Shown here piece after piece: positions 22,091-34,283 of a stretch of DNA of 64,000 bases. The DNA is from Cordylochernes scorpioides (Eukaryota; Arthropoda; Arachnida; Pseudoscorpiones; Chernetidae). The notes under the pieces are model-generated. The model saw only the letters and a program-made list of their open reading frames with translations, did no database searches and was not told where the DNA came from. The stretch spans positions 15,170,454-15,234,453 of the forward strand of contig CP092880.1 of the NCBI GenBank assembly GCA_030710605.1. The letters run 5' to 3'. A program made the translations under genes and the position numbers. Numbering within the stretch: position 1 is the first letter of the stretch; the number at the start of each line of letters is the position of its first letter.

Positions 22091-22760
22091 TTACACATAC
22101 TCCCACCCGTTTTCCTCTAGACAAACAATAGGAAAACAATAATAATCGTCCAATCGGTTGGGTATACAAACGGTTCTTCCCGATTTAGTTTGAATATTCG
22201 CAGTTTTCTTTTTATCATTCAGCAAACGCGAAGAAACTGCTGTTGATGATATTTCCAAGGGATATATTTTCTGAAAATGTCTTAGGAAGGTTCCTACTGC
22301 GGTTCCCACTTTCACTAATTTATTCACTCCATCTCTTCCAAATAATAACTCATCGATAACTGCTAGTGACCAGAAGTTACACTTTTTATTGTCCAAACCA
22401 ACAAGGACAACATCCTCAGCTTGAAGTTTTGGATTGTAAATGTGTCTGTTATTTCTTCCTGAATCGTGATTTCAACTCCTCCCTCAGCTTGTTCAAATAG
22501 CGCAGTTTCTGTGTCGTTGGATTAGGTTCCATATATTGGCATTCGGGAAACTCGACATCTGTCTGTTCTTGTAGAAACATGGAAGTTAATATTGTCACAA
22601 TATCATTGGGATTATGTCGCTGACCTAAGTCATGGGCCTTCCATTCATCACTGCCTCTGCATGACACCGCAGGGTCATCAATTGTTGATATGTCAATGTT
22701 GATATTCCGAGCATTCTTTTTAGTATATCTTTGAGGGAACGAAACAATCTCTCCCACCAT
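22091..22760 (-). pseudogene. Pao integrase C-terminal (DUF5641-type) region
   Basis: Two overlapping frames carry the region downstream of integrase: DDPAVSCRGSDEWKAHD to LREELKSRFRKK (22760-22449), then VLVGLDNKKCNFWSLAVIDE (22396-22091). At least one frameshift separates it from the upstream pol frame. This region is the usual last part of Pao polyproteins. Confidence 0.75.
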
Positions 22761-24694
22761 CTAGACTGTATCAGTTGGGAGAGGCTGCATCCTCTGGAGG
22801 ATAAATCAGCTGGATTGCACTCGCTAGGAACATATCTCCAATCTCCAGGATCACTAAGTCTGCATATCTCTTTAACGCGATTCCCGACAAAGGTACCCCA
22901 CTGGTCATCGCGCTTTATCCAAGCGAGGGCTGTTGTGGCATCAGACCAGAATACATTTGTGACATCTTTCAACTCTAGAGCTTCAGGGATCATCTTGTTT
23001 AACCGTGCTCCTACAACATAGACTAAAAGTTCAAGTCTTGGTATCGTAGGTCTCTTGAGAGGAGCGACTCGAGATTTAGCCGCCATCATATGCACTTCAA
23101 TTTTGTCAGCAACCCGTGTCCGAAGGAAGACCACAGCAGCAAGAGCTTCACTACTAGCATCAACAAACGTGTGTATCTGCCAGTCCTTCTGCGGTACCAT
23201 CAATGGATTGAAATTCCTAGGAATTGCCATGCCTTTGTGCAGCTGAAGGTCGTCGAACCATAGGCTTAGTTCATCCTTGTAGTGACGGTCCAATTCATCG
23301 TCCCATGCCAACTTTAGAGTCCAAGATTTTTGCAATAGAATTTTAGACTTTATTAATATTGGATTTAGAAACCCAATAGGGTCATATATCTGAGCTAAGC
23401 AGGACAGGATACTCTTTTTGGTTATCTTGGGGGGTATGGCTACGGGAATTTCACATGACAAACAATCTTTTCCTTTATCCCAACATATACCAAGCACTTT
23501 AGACATCTCTGCTCTTTCAAAGGGGTAAATATAGGAGGCCACGTCCAGGCTATGCTCCCAGCGACTTAGCTTCATCCGAGCATTTTTCATGATGGTCGTT
23601 GCAGTCAATCTGGGATCTTGTAATTCTTCAAAAGAGTTCACACTTGTGACTAAATTGTCCACATAAAAGGATTTTTGCAACCTCTGAGCTAACGGTTTAT
23701 GTTCAGGTCGATCATTAAACAGGTGGTATTCAATTACTTCCTCCAAAATGAAAGGACTACAGTTAACACCGAAAACGACACGTCTATGTCTGAATTATTC
23801 TGTCTTTTTTCCACATTTTGGTAATATCTGTCCCTTTCATTCGCCTCAATCTGCAGAAACGCTTTCTTAATGTCTGCCACGACACCAAACTTGTCATTTC
23901 TAAACCTTAGTATAAGGTTGGGATTCATCTCTATGAGGTTAGGTCCTTTTTCAAGACAGTCATTTAAAGATGGGGATCTAAACATCTTGTTAGAAGCATC
24001 AAAAACAGGCCTGATAGGCGTAGTCCCACTGGAGAGTTTCATCACCGGACGACAAGGCAAGTAGAAGGCCTCAGCGTCGTGTTGTTAAGCTGGGACTTTC
24101 TCAATTATCCCATCAGCCAACCAACCTCGGAAAATATCATCATAGTTCTCATAAAGATTCGAAGAGATTAATTTCTTAGTCGTCTGTTCTAATCTCTTCA
24201 TAGCAACCTCCCTGTTGTCCTCGATTCTAGCTTTCTCTACAGTGTGTCCATGGGAGGGAAGCAAGATATCTTCCAGAAACAGAATGTTGGACTGTTTTTA
24301 GAAAATGTCGACGCGCCAGTGCGTCTCTCTGATCTCTCTGTTTAACTTCAATAGGATCTATAATGCCAAGAACATCGAGATTCCACAGAATGGGTATACT
24401 GCTCTCCGAAATTGTCACCGTTGTAACATGATGAGCGAGTGAAACGTCAATACCTGGCAGACATTCTCCCATTAAAGTCCAGCCAAAACGCGTCTGCGAC
24501 GCAGTCAAAGACTCCTCGGGTAGTTGGCGTTCTATGATCNNNNNNNNNNNNNNNNNNNNNNNNNNNNNNNNNNNNNNNNNNNNNNNNNNNNNNNNNNNNN
24601 NNNNNNNNNNNNNNNNNNNNNNNNNNNNNNNNNNNNNNNTCCTGTTGATGGAAACATCTGAGACATATAAAGGTAAGACTTTGCCTGTTAACAT
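22625..24694 (-). pseudogene. Pao pol remnant: protease linker, RT, RNase H fused to integrase end
   Basis: Linker TRFGWTLMGECLPGIDV at 24.5 kb; RT start GTTPIRPVFDASNK and VADIKKAFLQIEA at 24.05-23.8 kb, with a frameshift near 23740; then an open frame of 373 codons with SFYVDNLVTSVNSFEEL (RT box YVDN), FVDASSEALAAVVFL and FWSDATTALAWIK (RNase H), and CNPADLSSRG. Directly after, SRWWERLFRSLKDILKRMLG joins the RNase H linker WW to the integrase WERL helix, so the integrase zinc finger and most of its catalytic core are missing, without loss of frame. The frame ends at NGRPMT*. Confidence 0.85.
24540..24639. other. Assembly gap (100 N)
   Basis: Exactly 100 N, the usual placeholder for a gap of unknown size, inside the Pao protease/linker region. 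Confidence 0.99.
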
Positions 24695-24794
24695 TTATCT
24701 GGGTTTAGTAGGACAGTCTTCATGCCTAGGGTACCATGAGTACAACACATACTGTCCTGCCCAGAGTCACCTCCCCACCTACACTGATACAAAA

Positions 24795-25050
24795 AGCTTA
24801 TGTCCATAGTTTTCTTGAATATCATTTCTAAGATTCCGCCTCTCATTGCAACATAAATAAGCAGAATCATCCAATACAGTATTAGAGCTACAAGAAGTGG
24901 TCTGGTTGATTGAATTGGAGAAACCGCTGGGAGGGTTCACCACTGATGAGCCAAGTCCTTCCAATATTTTTTAATCGCAGTAAGGACAGTAGAAGTTTGT
25001 TTTGTGTTTAAAAGAAACATTTGTGCTTTAATGCTTCCATTGCTTATACA
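24795..25050. repeat. FB1-related fold-back fragment
   Basis: Contains GAAACCGCTGGGAGGGTTCA, CCACTGATGAGCCAAG and TCGCAGTAAGGACAGTAGAA, as in the FB1 palindrome, with an added 5' block (AGCTTATGTCCATAGTTT) that is also repeated in the 27.5-28.0 kb tandem array. Confidence 0.7.
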
Positions 25051-25117
25051 AGTCGACCATCTTCGTTTTACATAGCCTCAAATTTCACCATGGTATGTAG
25101 ACAGCTCTGACTTGCTG

Positions 25118-25432
25118 CAACTTCTATCTTTTCTTTTTTATATTATTCCTAGTACATGTGGTACAGGCCATAATAATCATGGTCAGTAGAAGTTGACGAC
25201 TGCTTTTACTGTAAGGGCACCACATGTCTACACATGTGAAAAGCAGTTAAACTTTGCACTTGCAAATGTGCCAGAGCCCCGTTTGGTTATTTGCACTCGC
25301 TGGTGGGGTTGGCCTTTGCAAGAATTGGAGGGCCATTGGAGCATTTTTTTATATCAAAAATAAGTGCCCAAAGCGGGAATCGAACCCGGGTCGTAGTGGT
25401 CGAAATCCAATGGTTTAAACCATCCTTATATT
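25118..25432 (-). mobile_element. SINE family S2, tRNA-derived
   Basis: Minus strand begins with a tRNA-like head carrying the B box GGGTTCGATTCCCGC (about 25378-25392) and ends CACATGTACTAGGAATAATA with a short A-rich tail. The body holds palindromic CACATGTGTAGACATGTG. It is nearly full length; a fuller copy lies at 48.87-49.19 kb. Not a functional tRNA gene because no cloverleaf closes. Confidence 0.8.
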
Positions 25433-25639
25433 AGAAAATGAAATGGTTAATATGTTAGGTACAAATGGCTGATATCCAAATGGCCAATAAGCGATCCAAA
25501 ATGTTTCCAATATCAGGGCCACTACTTAAAAAAAGCTTATTTTCCTAAAATAATTCAAAGTTTCCACTGTTTCTCTGAACAGTTAATAAAACAATGCAAC
25601 ATTAAAAATGGGAACATAACTAAAGAAGATTTATAATAC

Positions 25640-25795
25640 AACAAAATAAGACCTAATCCAAATCCATCATCAGACAAAAGAATAAATGAGAAAAAATATC
25701 ATTTTGTCTGATGATGGTAACAATGCTGTTACTGAAAACATCCCACACTATTAATTTATTTAGATTAGGTCTTATTTTCTTGTGTTATAATCTTT
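25640..25795. repeat. Palindromic repeat FB2
   Basis: AATAAGACCTAATCCAAAT and CCATCATCAGACAAAA are complementary to TTTTGTCTGATGATGG and GATTAGGTCTTATTTT at the other end. The same block recurs as an inverted pair near 26.07 and 26.6 kb. Confidence 0.7.
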
Positions 25796-26065
25796 AATCC
25801 AAATTGTACTTTATCATGAAGATTTAATGTGAAAAAAATAAGAGAGCAATGTGAAGATTATTCACTCATGAAGATTTTAATTTAGATGAATGTGTCCATT
25901 GTATAATGTAGTGCTCAAAAAGTTATAGAAAAAATCGATCCTTCAGTTGGTGATAAAAAAAAATTTACACAAACAATTAACTTTTAAACCAACCTTTTAA
26001 GATCCAAAAAACTTTTACTCTTTGTTGGTCTGTTAGAAAATCTCGGATATTACAAAGTATGTGAA

Positions 26066-26640
26066 AATTACAAGGTAACAAGACCTAATCCAAATAAATA
26101 AATGTAGTGTGTGACGTTTCAGTAACAGAGCTGTTACCATCATCAGACAAAAGAATAAATGAGAAAAATATCACAGCATGTTCTTCTCTTCTTCTTTCTT
26201 ATCTCCACTCAATCATATTAGGGTATCAAGTTGTGACCCTTGATGGTGTCTGTTTGACAACCATCATGACTGGGTGAAGTAGAATGTGTCTGCCTTTGTC
26301 ATTAAGACTGGGAGCACTACTCAGTAGCAGGCAGACTTAACTCCAAAAGAAATGGCCGCCTCTGACATGAGGAACAGGCACCATGCTTTTTTACCGAGTT
26401 TGTTACTGCTCCCCCTCCTCCATTTTCATCCAGGCTTGGGACCGGCAAAGGCGGAGTAGTACTGTTATCAAATATGTAAACAAGATATCAGATAAGAAAA
26501 AATAATTTTCTGACACACTTGATAACAGTACTATTTAAGAATGCTGTGATATTTTTTATGATTATTTTGTCTGATGATGGTAACAACGTTGTTACCGAAA
26601 CGTCACACACTATTAATTTATTTGGATTAGGTCTTATTGG
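26066..26640. repeat. FB2 inverted repeat pair split by a mini-LINE-B insertion
   Basis: Left block AGACCTAATCCAAATAAATA, GTGACGTTTCAGTAACA, CCATCATCAGACAAAA (26070-26150) is the reverse complement of the right block at 26560-26640. Between them lies a mini-LINE-B copy. Confidence 0.7.
26184..26455 (-). mobile_element. Mini-LINE-B copy with internal deletion
   Basis: Minus strand CTCCGCCTTTGCCGGTCCC to GATAAGAAAGAAGAAGAG. Same 5'/3' junction as the 18.9-kb copy (TGTCAAACAGACACCATCAA), but about 80 bp of the middle are missing near 26384. Confidence 0.8.
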
Positions 26641-26982
26641 CCATTGGACATGCGTCGGACCAGGAGGCTGTTGTTGGGTGCTGCGCTGCCTGGAGTATAG
26701 GAGCTCCATCTATTATTTCTTCCTGTGGTGAATCTGTATAAGACCATTGGTTTTAATAAAGCTTTGTGTGTGTGTGTGGATTTGACCTTATTACCTTTGT
26801 AGTTCTAATCTATATTCTAAAATGTACCTTTCAATGTCTATGATAGTTTTCTTTCAATTAGTCTTCAAATAAGAAGATTGAATGACTTCACATATAAACA
26901 ATACATGAGTCTATTCACACAATGATGAAATAGGAAAGTTATTTTATTTTGGAGCAATGTATCAATTGCTCAATTTGCAAAA

Positions 26983-27165
26983 GTCCAACCCCACCAGCAA
27001 GTGCAAGTAACCAAAAGGTGCTCTGGAATATTTGTAAGTGAAAGTAGAACTGCTTTTCACATGTGTAGACATGTGGTGCACTTACAGTAAAAGCAGTCGC
27101 CTACTTCTACACCAATCATTATCATGGCCTGTACCATGTGTACTAGGAATAAGAAAAAAAAAGGG
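26983..27165 (+). mobile_element. SINE S2, 5'-truncated copy
   Basis: Plus strand from CCCCACCAGCAAGTGCAAG to CCATGTGTACTAGGAATAAG and an A run. The tRNA head is absent. Confidence 0.75.
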
Positions 27166-27439
27166 TTTGGAGTTGAAAGTTACATAATTTCTATATTTGC
27201 CACCCAATACTACAACTGCCAGCTATTTGATCAAGACATCCTTCAAAGTTTTAAGAGTTAAAATAGATGCAGAATATAATTTATACAAACATTCTCTTTA
27301 ACTGCTCAAAACACTTTTAGTGATTTTTAAAGAGCCTTGTAAAGATGATAAAATGTATTATAATGTGTATACCTAATAGATTGTATATAGAAAATGGATA
27401 CATTAAGACTCGAAGGCTTCTTTTCACAAATAAATTAAA

Positions 27440-28110
27440 CTTATACTGTCCTTACTGCGATGAAATAATATTGGGAGGGCTTGGTTATCAGTGGTGAACC
27501 CTCCCAATATATTCTGCTGTCCTGTCCATAGTTTGCTGGAAAATAATTTCTAAGATTCCACCTTTCATTGCAGCATATTGATGTTTTCCTTTGTTATATA
27601 TAGATGGCGCGTTATTGCATTGTATTATTTTATGCCTAACTTGTCCTTATTGTTTGTGGAAGTGCATTGCTGGATGAAAATATTTATATGTAATTTTATT
27701 GTCCTTAAAGCTTATGTCTATAGTTTGCTTAAATACCATTTCTAAGATTCTACCCTTCATTACAGTATATTGATGTTTTCATTTGTTATATATAAATGGC
27801 GCGTTGTTGCTTTGTATTATTTTATGCCTAATTGGCCTTGTCCTTTTTGTTTGTGGAACATGGCTCGATGCAAATATTTAAATGTAATTCTACTGTCCTA
27901 AAAGCAGTTTGCTTAACTACCATTTCTAAGATACCACCCTTCAGCGTAGCATATATAAGCCTAATGATCCAATACAGTATTAGAGCTCTAAGAAGCGGTC
28001 TGGTAGATTAAATTGGTGAAACCGCTGGGAAGGTTCACCACTGATGAACCAAGCCCTTCCAATATATTTTCATCGCAGTAAGGACAGTAGAAGTTTAATT
28101 TATTTGTAAA
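27440..28110. repeat. FB1-related tandem array (units of about 185 bp) with fold-back ends
   Basis: A short FB1 hairpin (27440-27510) is followed by two and a half tandem units (near 27530, 27711, 27898) sharing TTTCTAAGATTC, TTGATGTTTTC, TATATAGATGGCGCGTT and ATTTTATGCCTAA. The last unit runs into an FB1 core (28018-28095: GAAACCGCTGGGAAGGTTCA). Confidence 0.7.
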
Positions 28111-28361
28111 AAGAAACATTCAAATCTTAATGTTTTCATTCATTTATATATAGATGGGACGTTATTGCTTTGTAATGGATTGTATATTTTTCATTTTGAC
28201 AAAACCAATATTGTAATAATATAGAATGTTTGAGGATGAGGAAGTTGTAAAAATAATTTACTTCAACTTTTTTCTATAAATATTTTTTGATACAAAGGTT
28301 TAAATGGTCTGATATTTAAAACATGTAGAGTATATCAATAATGAAACTTTGGAATATAACT

Positions 28362-31300
28362 CCGCCTTTGCCAGTCCCAAGCCAGGATGAAAAAGGAGGA
28401 GGGGGAGCAGTAACAAGGCTGTAACTGGCCCAGCTGATAGTACCCTGTAAGGGCTCCTAATCCAGGGATACAGGATGAACAGCGTTTGTACTCCATTATT
28501 AGGAGCGGCTGCACATGACGTTTGTTCCTCATGTCAAAGGTGGCCATTTATTTTGGAGCTAAGTCGGCCTGCCACTGAGTAGTGCTTCCAGTCTAAATGA
28601 CAAAGGCAGACGCAATTTACTTTACCCAATCATGATGGTTGTCAAATATCCCCACTATGCTGCATAGGCCGTCGCGCAGAATAATCAGGGCCGGGTCTGG
28701 AGTTTAGGCAGAGGGCTTCATTCTAAAAATTCCCTACAGTCTCCCAATGCCAAATTAAAGGTTTTTCAATGCAACATCAATGGCATATCTACTAAAAATT
28801 AAACTGTTAAAACTGTTAAAAGTTAAACTGGACGAGATATTATCACTGACGGATTCCAAAATTTCTAATATCATTATGCCCAAACTTAAGCCCAACCACC
28901 TTTTTAAGGTAAAGACATTCAAAATACTGAGGAAAGACAGACCTTCAGCAGATCGAGGAGGAGGGCTCCTGACCCTCATCAAATACCTTTCTTTTGAAGA
29001 AATTGACACACCTCCAACAACCCAAACTGAACTACAGGCCTTCAAAATACACCTACCCAATCAGAGACCCCTAACAATAATGAATACCTATCACCCACCC
29101 CAAAAACCAGGCCAAAACTAGACTTAGTTGCATACCTACTTGACCCCAATATACTCATCCTTGATTATTTCAACAGCAAGCATCAATCTTGGAGATATTC
29201 CCTCAACAACACTGAGGACTCTATCCTCAGCACCTTCATTGATGACAACAACCTCACAATTGTTTCCCGTGGTCCTACCTAAATCTCTCACTCCTATGGA
29301 ACTCCGCAAACACTAAATCTCACCATCACCTCTCCATCTATGCAACAGTCAATAAAAAACAGCACCCTGAAAAGCATCGGAAGCGGCCATCTTCCTTTGC
29401 TAACAGAAATCTTCACCTCCCTTCCAAATTCTTCACAAAGACTTTTCTGGAACTATTAGAAAGCCTCCTGGATTCATTTAAAACATTATTAGATAGTCTT
29501 ATCAGCAAAATCTAACTAAATTCCTCTTTGGAAGGAAGGTGGAAGAACTGGAAGTCTGCAGTCCTAATTTCTGCCAAACAAAATATCCCCAGAGGAAACA
29601 GAAAATTCTACATTCCTAGATACAGAGAGGAACTAGATCTTTTGAAAGATGAAATAGAAGATAGGAACCAAGTTTACCTAGACCTTAGTGAGAACAACAA
29701 CACCCTACTCATCAGAGATTAAAATCACCTTGCTGCGAAAATTAAGCTTAAGGCCGACCAAATCAAACAGAATAACTGGATTGAACTCTGCTCTTCAATT
29801 GACCCAAAAACCAGCGACACGAAACTATGGAGACTGCTACATGCCCTCAATCAGGACACTCCATCTCACAGCAGCTCAAACACTTTCAAAAATAATTCTG
29901 GAAATCCCTTCACAGACAAATACAGCATAGAAAATAATTTTGCCCACCATTACAGCTCTACCGCAAAACTTAATTTTAATTTACAGGATAAAATAATAGG
30001 TAGAAAATCTAGACTCCCCGGAAACCTTGCCAAATCCAAACCCAGCCACAACATTCACAGTAAACCTTTTCAAGAGCATGAACTGGACGAAGCTTTAAGT
30101 AATCTTGACCCTGCAAAAGCTCCTGGTCCAGACAACTTCACTGGACCCATGTTAGAAAATCTCAGTTCCCATGCCAAACTAGAACTCTTAAGCATTTTTA
30201 ATTACAGTTGGAGCTCGTCTACCCTCCCTAAAGAGTGGAAACGTGCCACAATTATCCCCATCCACAAACCATGCAAGCTTGAGAACCACCCAACCAAATA
30301 CAGACCTATCTCTCTGACCTCTATTCCCTGCAAAATCATGGAACACATGATTCCCAATAGTGAACTTTTTATCTTAACCTCAACAACCTACTAGAACCTC
30401 ATCAAAGAGCTTTCAAAGCACAGAGGATTCAATCCAGGACAGCTTCCATCATAAATCTACAAAATCTACTATAGCAGCCTTCATCGACATTTCCCAAGCC
30501 TTCGACAGAGTCTGGAAGGAAAAGCTAATTCTCAAACTCGATGAACTTGGAATAGAGGGAAGTATGCTGAGTTGAATCAGAAATTTTCTATCCAAACGCA
30601 CCATACAGGTTAACTTCAACAACATCAAATTAAAAACCGCTCGTATTTACCACGGTCTACCCCAAGGATCAATCCTAAGCCCTATTCTCTTCAATATGTA
30701 CCTAAATGATGTACACACTTTTATCAAACCACCAGCTAAAATTGCCCTTTACGCAGATGACATAATCATCTGGGTCTCTAAAAATAACCTCTCCTATGCA
30801 GAACATTCTCTGAATAAAGCCATGAAAAATCTGCAAAAGGTAACTCAGAAACTAAAATTATCCATCAACATCAGCAAATCTGAAATCGGCCTCTTCACCA
30901 TCAACAACCACCTTCGCCACTGGACCCCAAATATTTCATTGAACAACTCAAAACTCCAATATTGAGATTCCTTAAGATATCTTGGTGTCACACTCGACCC
31001 TGCACTCACTTTTAATAAAAAGAAATATTGACACCATGATAAACAAAGCTAAAAATAGACTCAGAATCTCGAAAAATTCAGGCTTAAACTGGGGTGCAAA
31101 TGCCAATATCTTACAAACAACCTACCTTGCACTCATGAGACCTATTTCGGAATATGCTACACCAACCTGAATCAATCAAGTGAAACAAATCTTCCAGAAT
31201 AGACAGAATCCAAGCAAGCGCAGCTAAAATCATCAGCAGGCTTCGAGGATCCTGCCCCAATCGCATCGTTGAACTTGAATCCAACCTTCTTCCCCTGCAC

Positions 31301-32415
31301 CTAAGGAGAAAAATATGCTTTTCAAAAATTATAACAAAAAATATTAACTCTCCAAAAGAACATCTTACAGGAAAATATATTAGAAATTGGGTCCCAAATC
31401 AAAGACTAAAACGCCCCACTCCTCTCAACATGGGGCTCACAACTCTAATCTTTTAGACATCCCAATTAATCCCAAACACAGAACTTCCTATCTCCCACAC
31501 AGAACTCGCAGCAAACTCATCTGTTTCCCTCATCTACCAGCCAATCCCCACAAACATGAAACTCAGGCAGAATTACTCAAAGCTCTTGGCCACCAAATCA
31601 TTGAGGAAATAGCTCCCTCTTCGACATCACAATTTACACTGACGGTAGCCAACTTGAAACTGGACTGTCTAGCAGTGGAAATGCTATCTACAAAGATCCT
31701 GGAAAAAATCTCCCTCTCCCACCCTATACACCTTTCAGTTTATAAACCGGAACTCTCTGCAATAGAGACAGCTCTAAAAGCCATCAACCTCAACTCGCCA
31801 AGCAAAATAATAATCTACTCCGACTCAAAAGCAGCCATTTATAGCCTTCAAAGCTGCTTTCCAGCCAAGAACCTCTTCTTAAGATCATGCTTAATCTGTA
31901 AACTGACTCCCAGTCAATAGCTCTGTCACAGTGCAATGGCTTCCATCTCATGTTGGAATTCCTGGAAATGAACTGGCAGACTCTCTGGCGTATATAGAAA
32001 ATGTGCTCTGGAGCTCTTGGCCACACAGAGGCCAGGGAATCTACCACCCAACGAGACGAAAGAGACCTCTTTCGTACCATCAAGATCCAATGTCTTCAAG
32101 AATGAAATTCTAACGATGCACATGACTGGTACAGAGCACGAGGGGCAAGCATCAATTCTGCCCTCCCAAGGGAACAATAGTCTTTGATTTCCAGACTTAA
32201 GTCTGGTCATCTACGGACAATGACTTTCCAGAAAGGTTTTCCCACTATGTACTAAGTGCAATTCTCAACCTGCAGTTCCAAACCATATTATTGACTGTAT
32301 AGACTCACCAATTGATGAGCTTTACTTATCCCCAGCAGACACCATCAAAAGTCACAAGTTCTACAAGCTTGATACCCTAATATGATTGTGTGGAGATAAG
32401 AAAGAAGAAAAAGAG
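28362..32415 (+). mobile_element. LINE-B, jockey-type, endonuclease-RT-RNase H, no ORF1, decayed
   Basis: Starts at CTCCGCCTTTGCCAGTCCC, the same first bases as every mini-LINE-B copy, and ends GTGGAGATAAGAAAGAAG. The 5' 300 bp are non-coding. The endonuclease begins only 400 bp in (KVFQCNINGIS), so no ORF1 is present; either the family lacks it or this copy lost it. Domains follow in the order endonuclease, RT, RNase H, zinc knuckle, with many stops and frameshifts. Confidence 0.85.
28768..32390 (+). pseudogene. LINE-B ORF2 remnant
   Basis: Endonuclease: KVFQCNINGISTK, RGGGLLTLIKY, TIMNTYHPPQKPG (28.77-29.12 kb). Linker near 29.53-29.72 kb. RT: DPAKAPGPDNFTGPML, KYRPISLTSIPCKIMEHMI, AFIDISQAFDRVW, LPQGSILSPILFNMYLN, IALYADDIIIWVS (catalytic box intact, about 30745-30780), SLRYLGVTLDPALTFN. 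RNase H: IYTDGSQLETGLSSSGN, SAIETALKAINL, IIYSDSKAAIYSL, WLPSHVGIPGNELADSLAY (all catalytic positions visible, split between frames). C-terminus: CTKCNSQPAVPNHIIDCID and KLDTLI*. At least six frame breaks make it inactive. Confidence 0.85.
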
Positions 32416-32837
32416 TAAAAAAATGTACTCTAAAACCACTTTGTATGCATTGAGGTTTAGTTTCCACCTGGCAAATGAGGGTCAAAAGCTTGAAACACGT
32501 ACATAGTTGAATTTTATTGAATAAATTTATTTTTTTTGGGCCTATTCTTGAATTCTGATTAGTTTATATATTTATTCCTAGAGATCAACAACTTTTAATT
32601 GCAGGATTAGGAGTTGCCTTTCTTTTTTTTTTCAACCTGATTCTAAAGATATATCAATTTTGTAATATTTTTTATATACCTTGGTGTTTTCACGCCTTTA
32701 CGGATATGAATACTAATTCCTTGATTAATCAGAAATCCTCAAATATCAGTTCATTTGGTCATTGTAATAGAGCTTGCAGCACACAGGTGAGGGCCAACAG
32801 CCTGAATGCTAACGTGGAATAGCTTCTTATGGTTAAT

Positions 32838-33184
32838 CTTCTTCTTCTTTCTTATCTCCACTCAATCATATTAGGGTATCAAGCTTGTAAAGATCATGAC
32901 TGGGTGAGGTAGAATGCATCTGCCTTTGTCATTAAGACTGGGAGCAATACTTAGTGGCATGCCGACTTAGCTCCAAAAGAAATGGCCGCCTCTGACATGA
33001 GGAACAGACGCCATGTGCAGCCGCTCCTAACATGGAGTACAAACGCTGTTCATCCTGTATCTCTGGAATAGGAGCCCTTACAGGGTACTATAAGCGGGGT
33101 CAGCTGAACCCAGGTTTTTTAGCGAGCTTGTTACTGCTCCCCTTCCTCCTTTTTCATCCGAGCTTGGGACCCGCAAATGCGGAG
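32838..33184 (-). mobile_element. Mini-LINE-B with perfect 14-bp target duplication, junction type 3
   Basis: TTCTTATGGTTAAT flanks it at 32824-32837 and 33185-33198. The minus-strand copy runs CTCCGCATTTGCGGGTCCC to AAGAAAGAAGAAGAAG, which fixes both ends of the family: a 5' CTCCGC end and an (AAG)n 3' tail. The 5' and 3' LINE-B parts join at CAGTCATGAT|CTTTACAAGC, a different joint from the other copies. Confidence 0.92.
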
Positions 33185-33443
33185 TTCTTATGGTTAATAA
33201 ATAAAGGGTATCTCTTTTCAATCTGTAATTATTAAGAATAATAGATTATTTGAAATTCATTCCGATATATGGTGAAAGCCATCAGAAAATCAGATTTTGT
33301 CGTTGAGGTACAGCTTGCACTGGATAGATAAGGGCCAACAGCTTGAAAAATTTACATGGTTAGCTTAACTTTATTAGTAAAACAAGATTATTAGGTTATT
33401 TAGGGAATGATTAAGAATCAATGATAATTAATATTTATTGTAA

Positions 33444-33800
33444 CTCTGCCTTTACTGGTCCCAAGCCTGAATGAAAAAGGAGGAGAGGGAGCAGTAACAA
33501 GCTTGCTAAATAAACTTGGGCTCAACTGGCCCGGCTGATAGTACCCTGTAATTGCTCTTAATCCAGGGATACAGGATGAGCAGCGTTTGTATTCCATGTT
33601 AGGAGCAGTTGCACATAGCGTCTGTTCCTCATTTCAAAGGCGGCCATTTCATATTGGAGCTAAGTTGGCCTGCCACTGAGTAGTGTCCCAGTCTTAATGA
33701 CAAAGGCAGACATATTCTACTTCAACTAGTCATGATGGTTGTCAAATCTCAATCATTACAAGCTTGATACCCTAATATGATTTAGTGGAGATGAGAAAGA
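33444..33800 (+). mobile_element. Mini-LINE-B copy, junction type 2
   Basis: From CTCTGCCTTTACTGGTCCC to GTGGAGATGAGAAAGATGAAG. The joint reads GGTTGTCAAATCTCAATCAT, where the 5' part meets LINE-B 3' sequence further upstream than in type 3. Diverged; no coding. Confidence 0.85.
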
Positions 33801-33857
33801 TGAAGATGTTTTGATATAGCAGTACTATAATGTTAACCTACAAATAACTTGCTATAT

Positions 33858-34280
33858 TCTATATACAGTTACGAGCGTCATTCCTCATCGGCCTCTGTCA
33901 CCGTTTGCTTTTTTTTTTTTTTTGAATGGCGCCCTCCTATTGGTTGGCTACGATCACGCCAACTTTGCCCCCCCCCCCCTCCCCCCATCATGCCTCCCCC
34001 ACTCGCTCTTTCGTTTTTGTAACTATTGGTTTGGAGCGGGTCGCTCTTTAAATAAATACATATATTAGTTAATAACTAAATGGAATCATCTCTTTCCTTT
34101 TCCCAGTATGAGACGCCTACGGAAGCCAACAGTACATAGACAGATAAAGCACATAGGCTATAGTTATTAACTAATATATGCATTTATTAAAGGCGCCAAA
34201 TTTATAATTGTAACAAATAGTATTTGAATATAAACATTCAATCGGGTAAAACACGGGCGTTGCCCGGGTCATTCGGCTAG
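33858..34280 (+). mobile_element. Short Helitron-like element H1, copy 1
   Basis: Begins TCTATATACAGTTACGAGCG and ends with a hairpin (ACGGGCGTTGCCCG) followed by GTCATTCGGCTAG, the CTAG end with upstream hairpin typical of Helitrons. It carries an internal inverted repeat (ATATTAGTTAATAACTA and TAGTTATTAACTAATAT). Two further copies (45.5 and 47.7 kb, minus) have the same ends. All three are flanked by T on both sides. No Rep/helicase frame: non-autonomous. Confidence 0.8.
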
Positions 34281-34283
34281 TAT

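Larger units (their letters stand above)
21978..24790 (-). mobile_element. Second BEL/Pao element, internally deleted and 5'-truncated
   Basis: Minus strand: protease/linker (24694-24227, broken by a 100-N gap), RT (24060-23734 and on), RNase H and integrase tail fused in one frame (23746-22625), DUF5641-type C-terminal region (22760-22091), a G-rich polypurine tract (GAAAACGGGTGGGAG near 22110) and the first 115 bp of a 3' LTR (TGTAATAATGGAGATCC) cut off by LINE DNA. It belongs to the same superfamily as the element at 1-4.5 kb but is clearly diverged. Confidence 0.88.
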
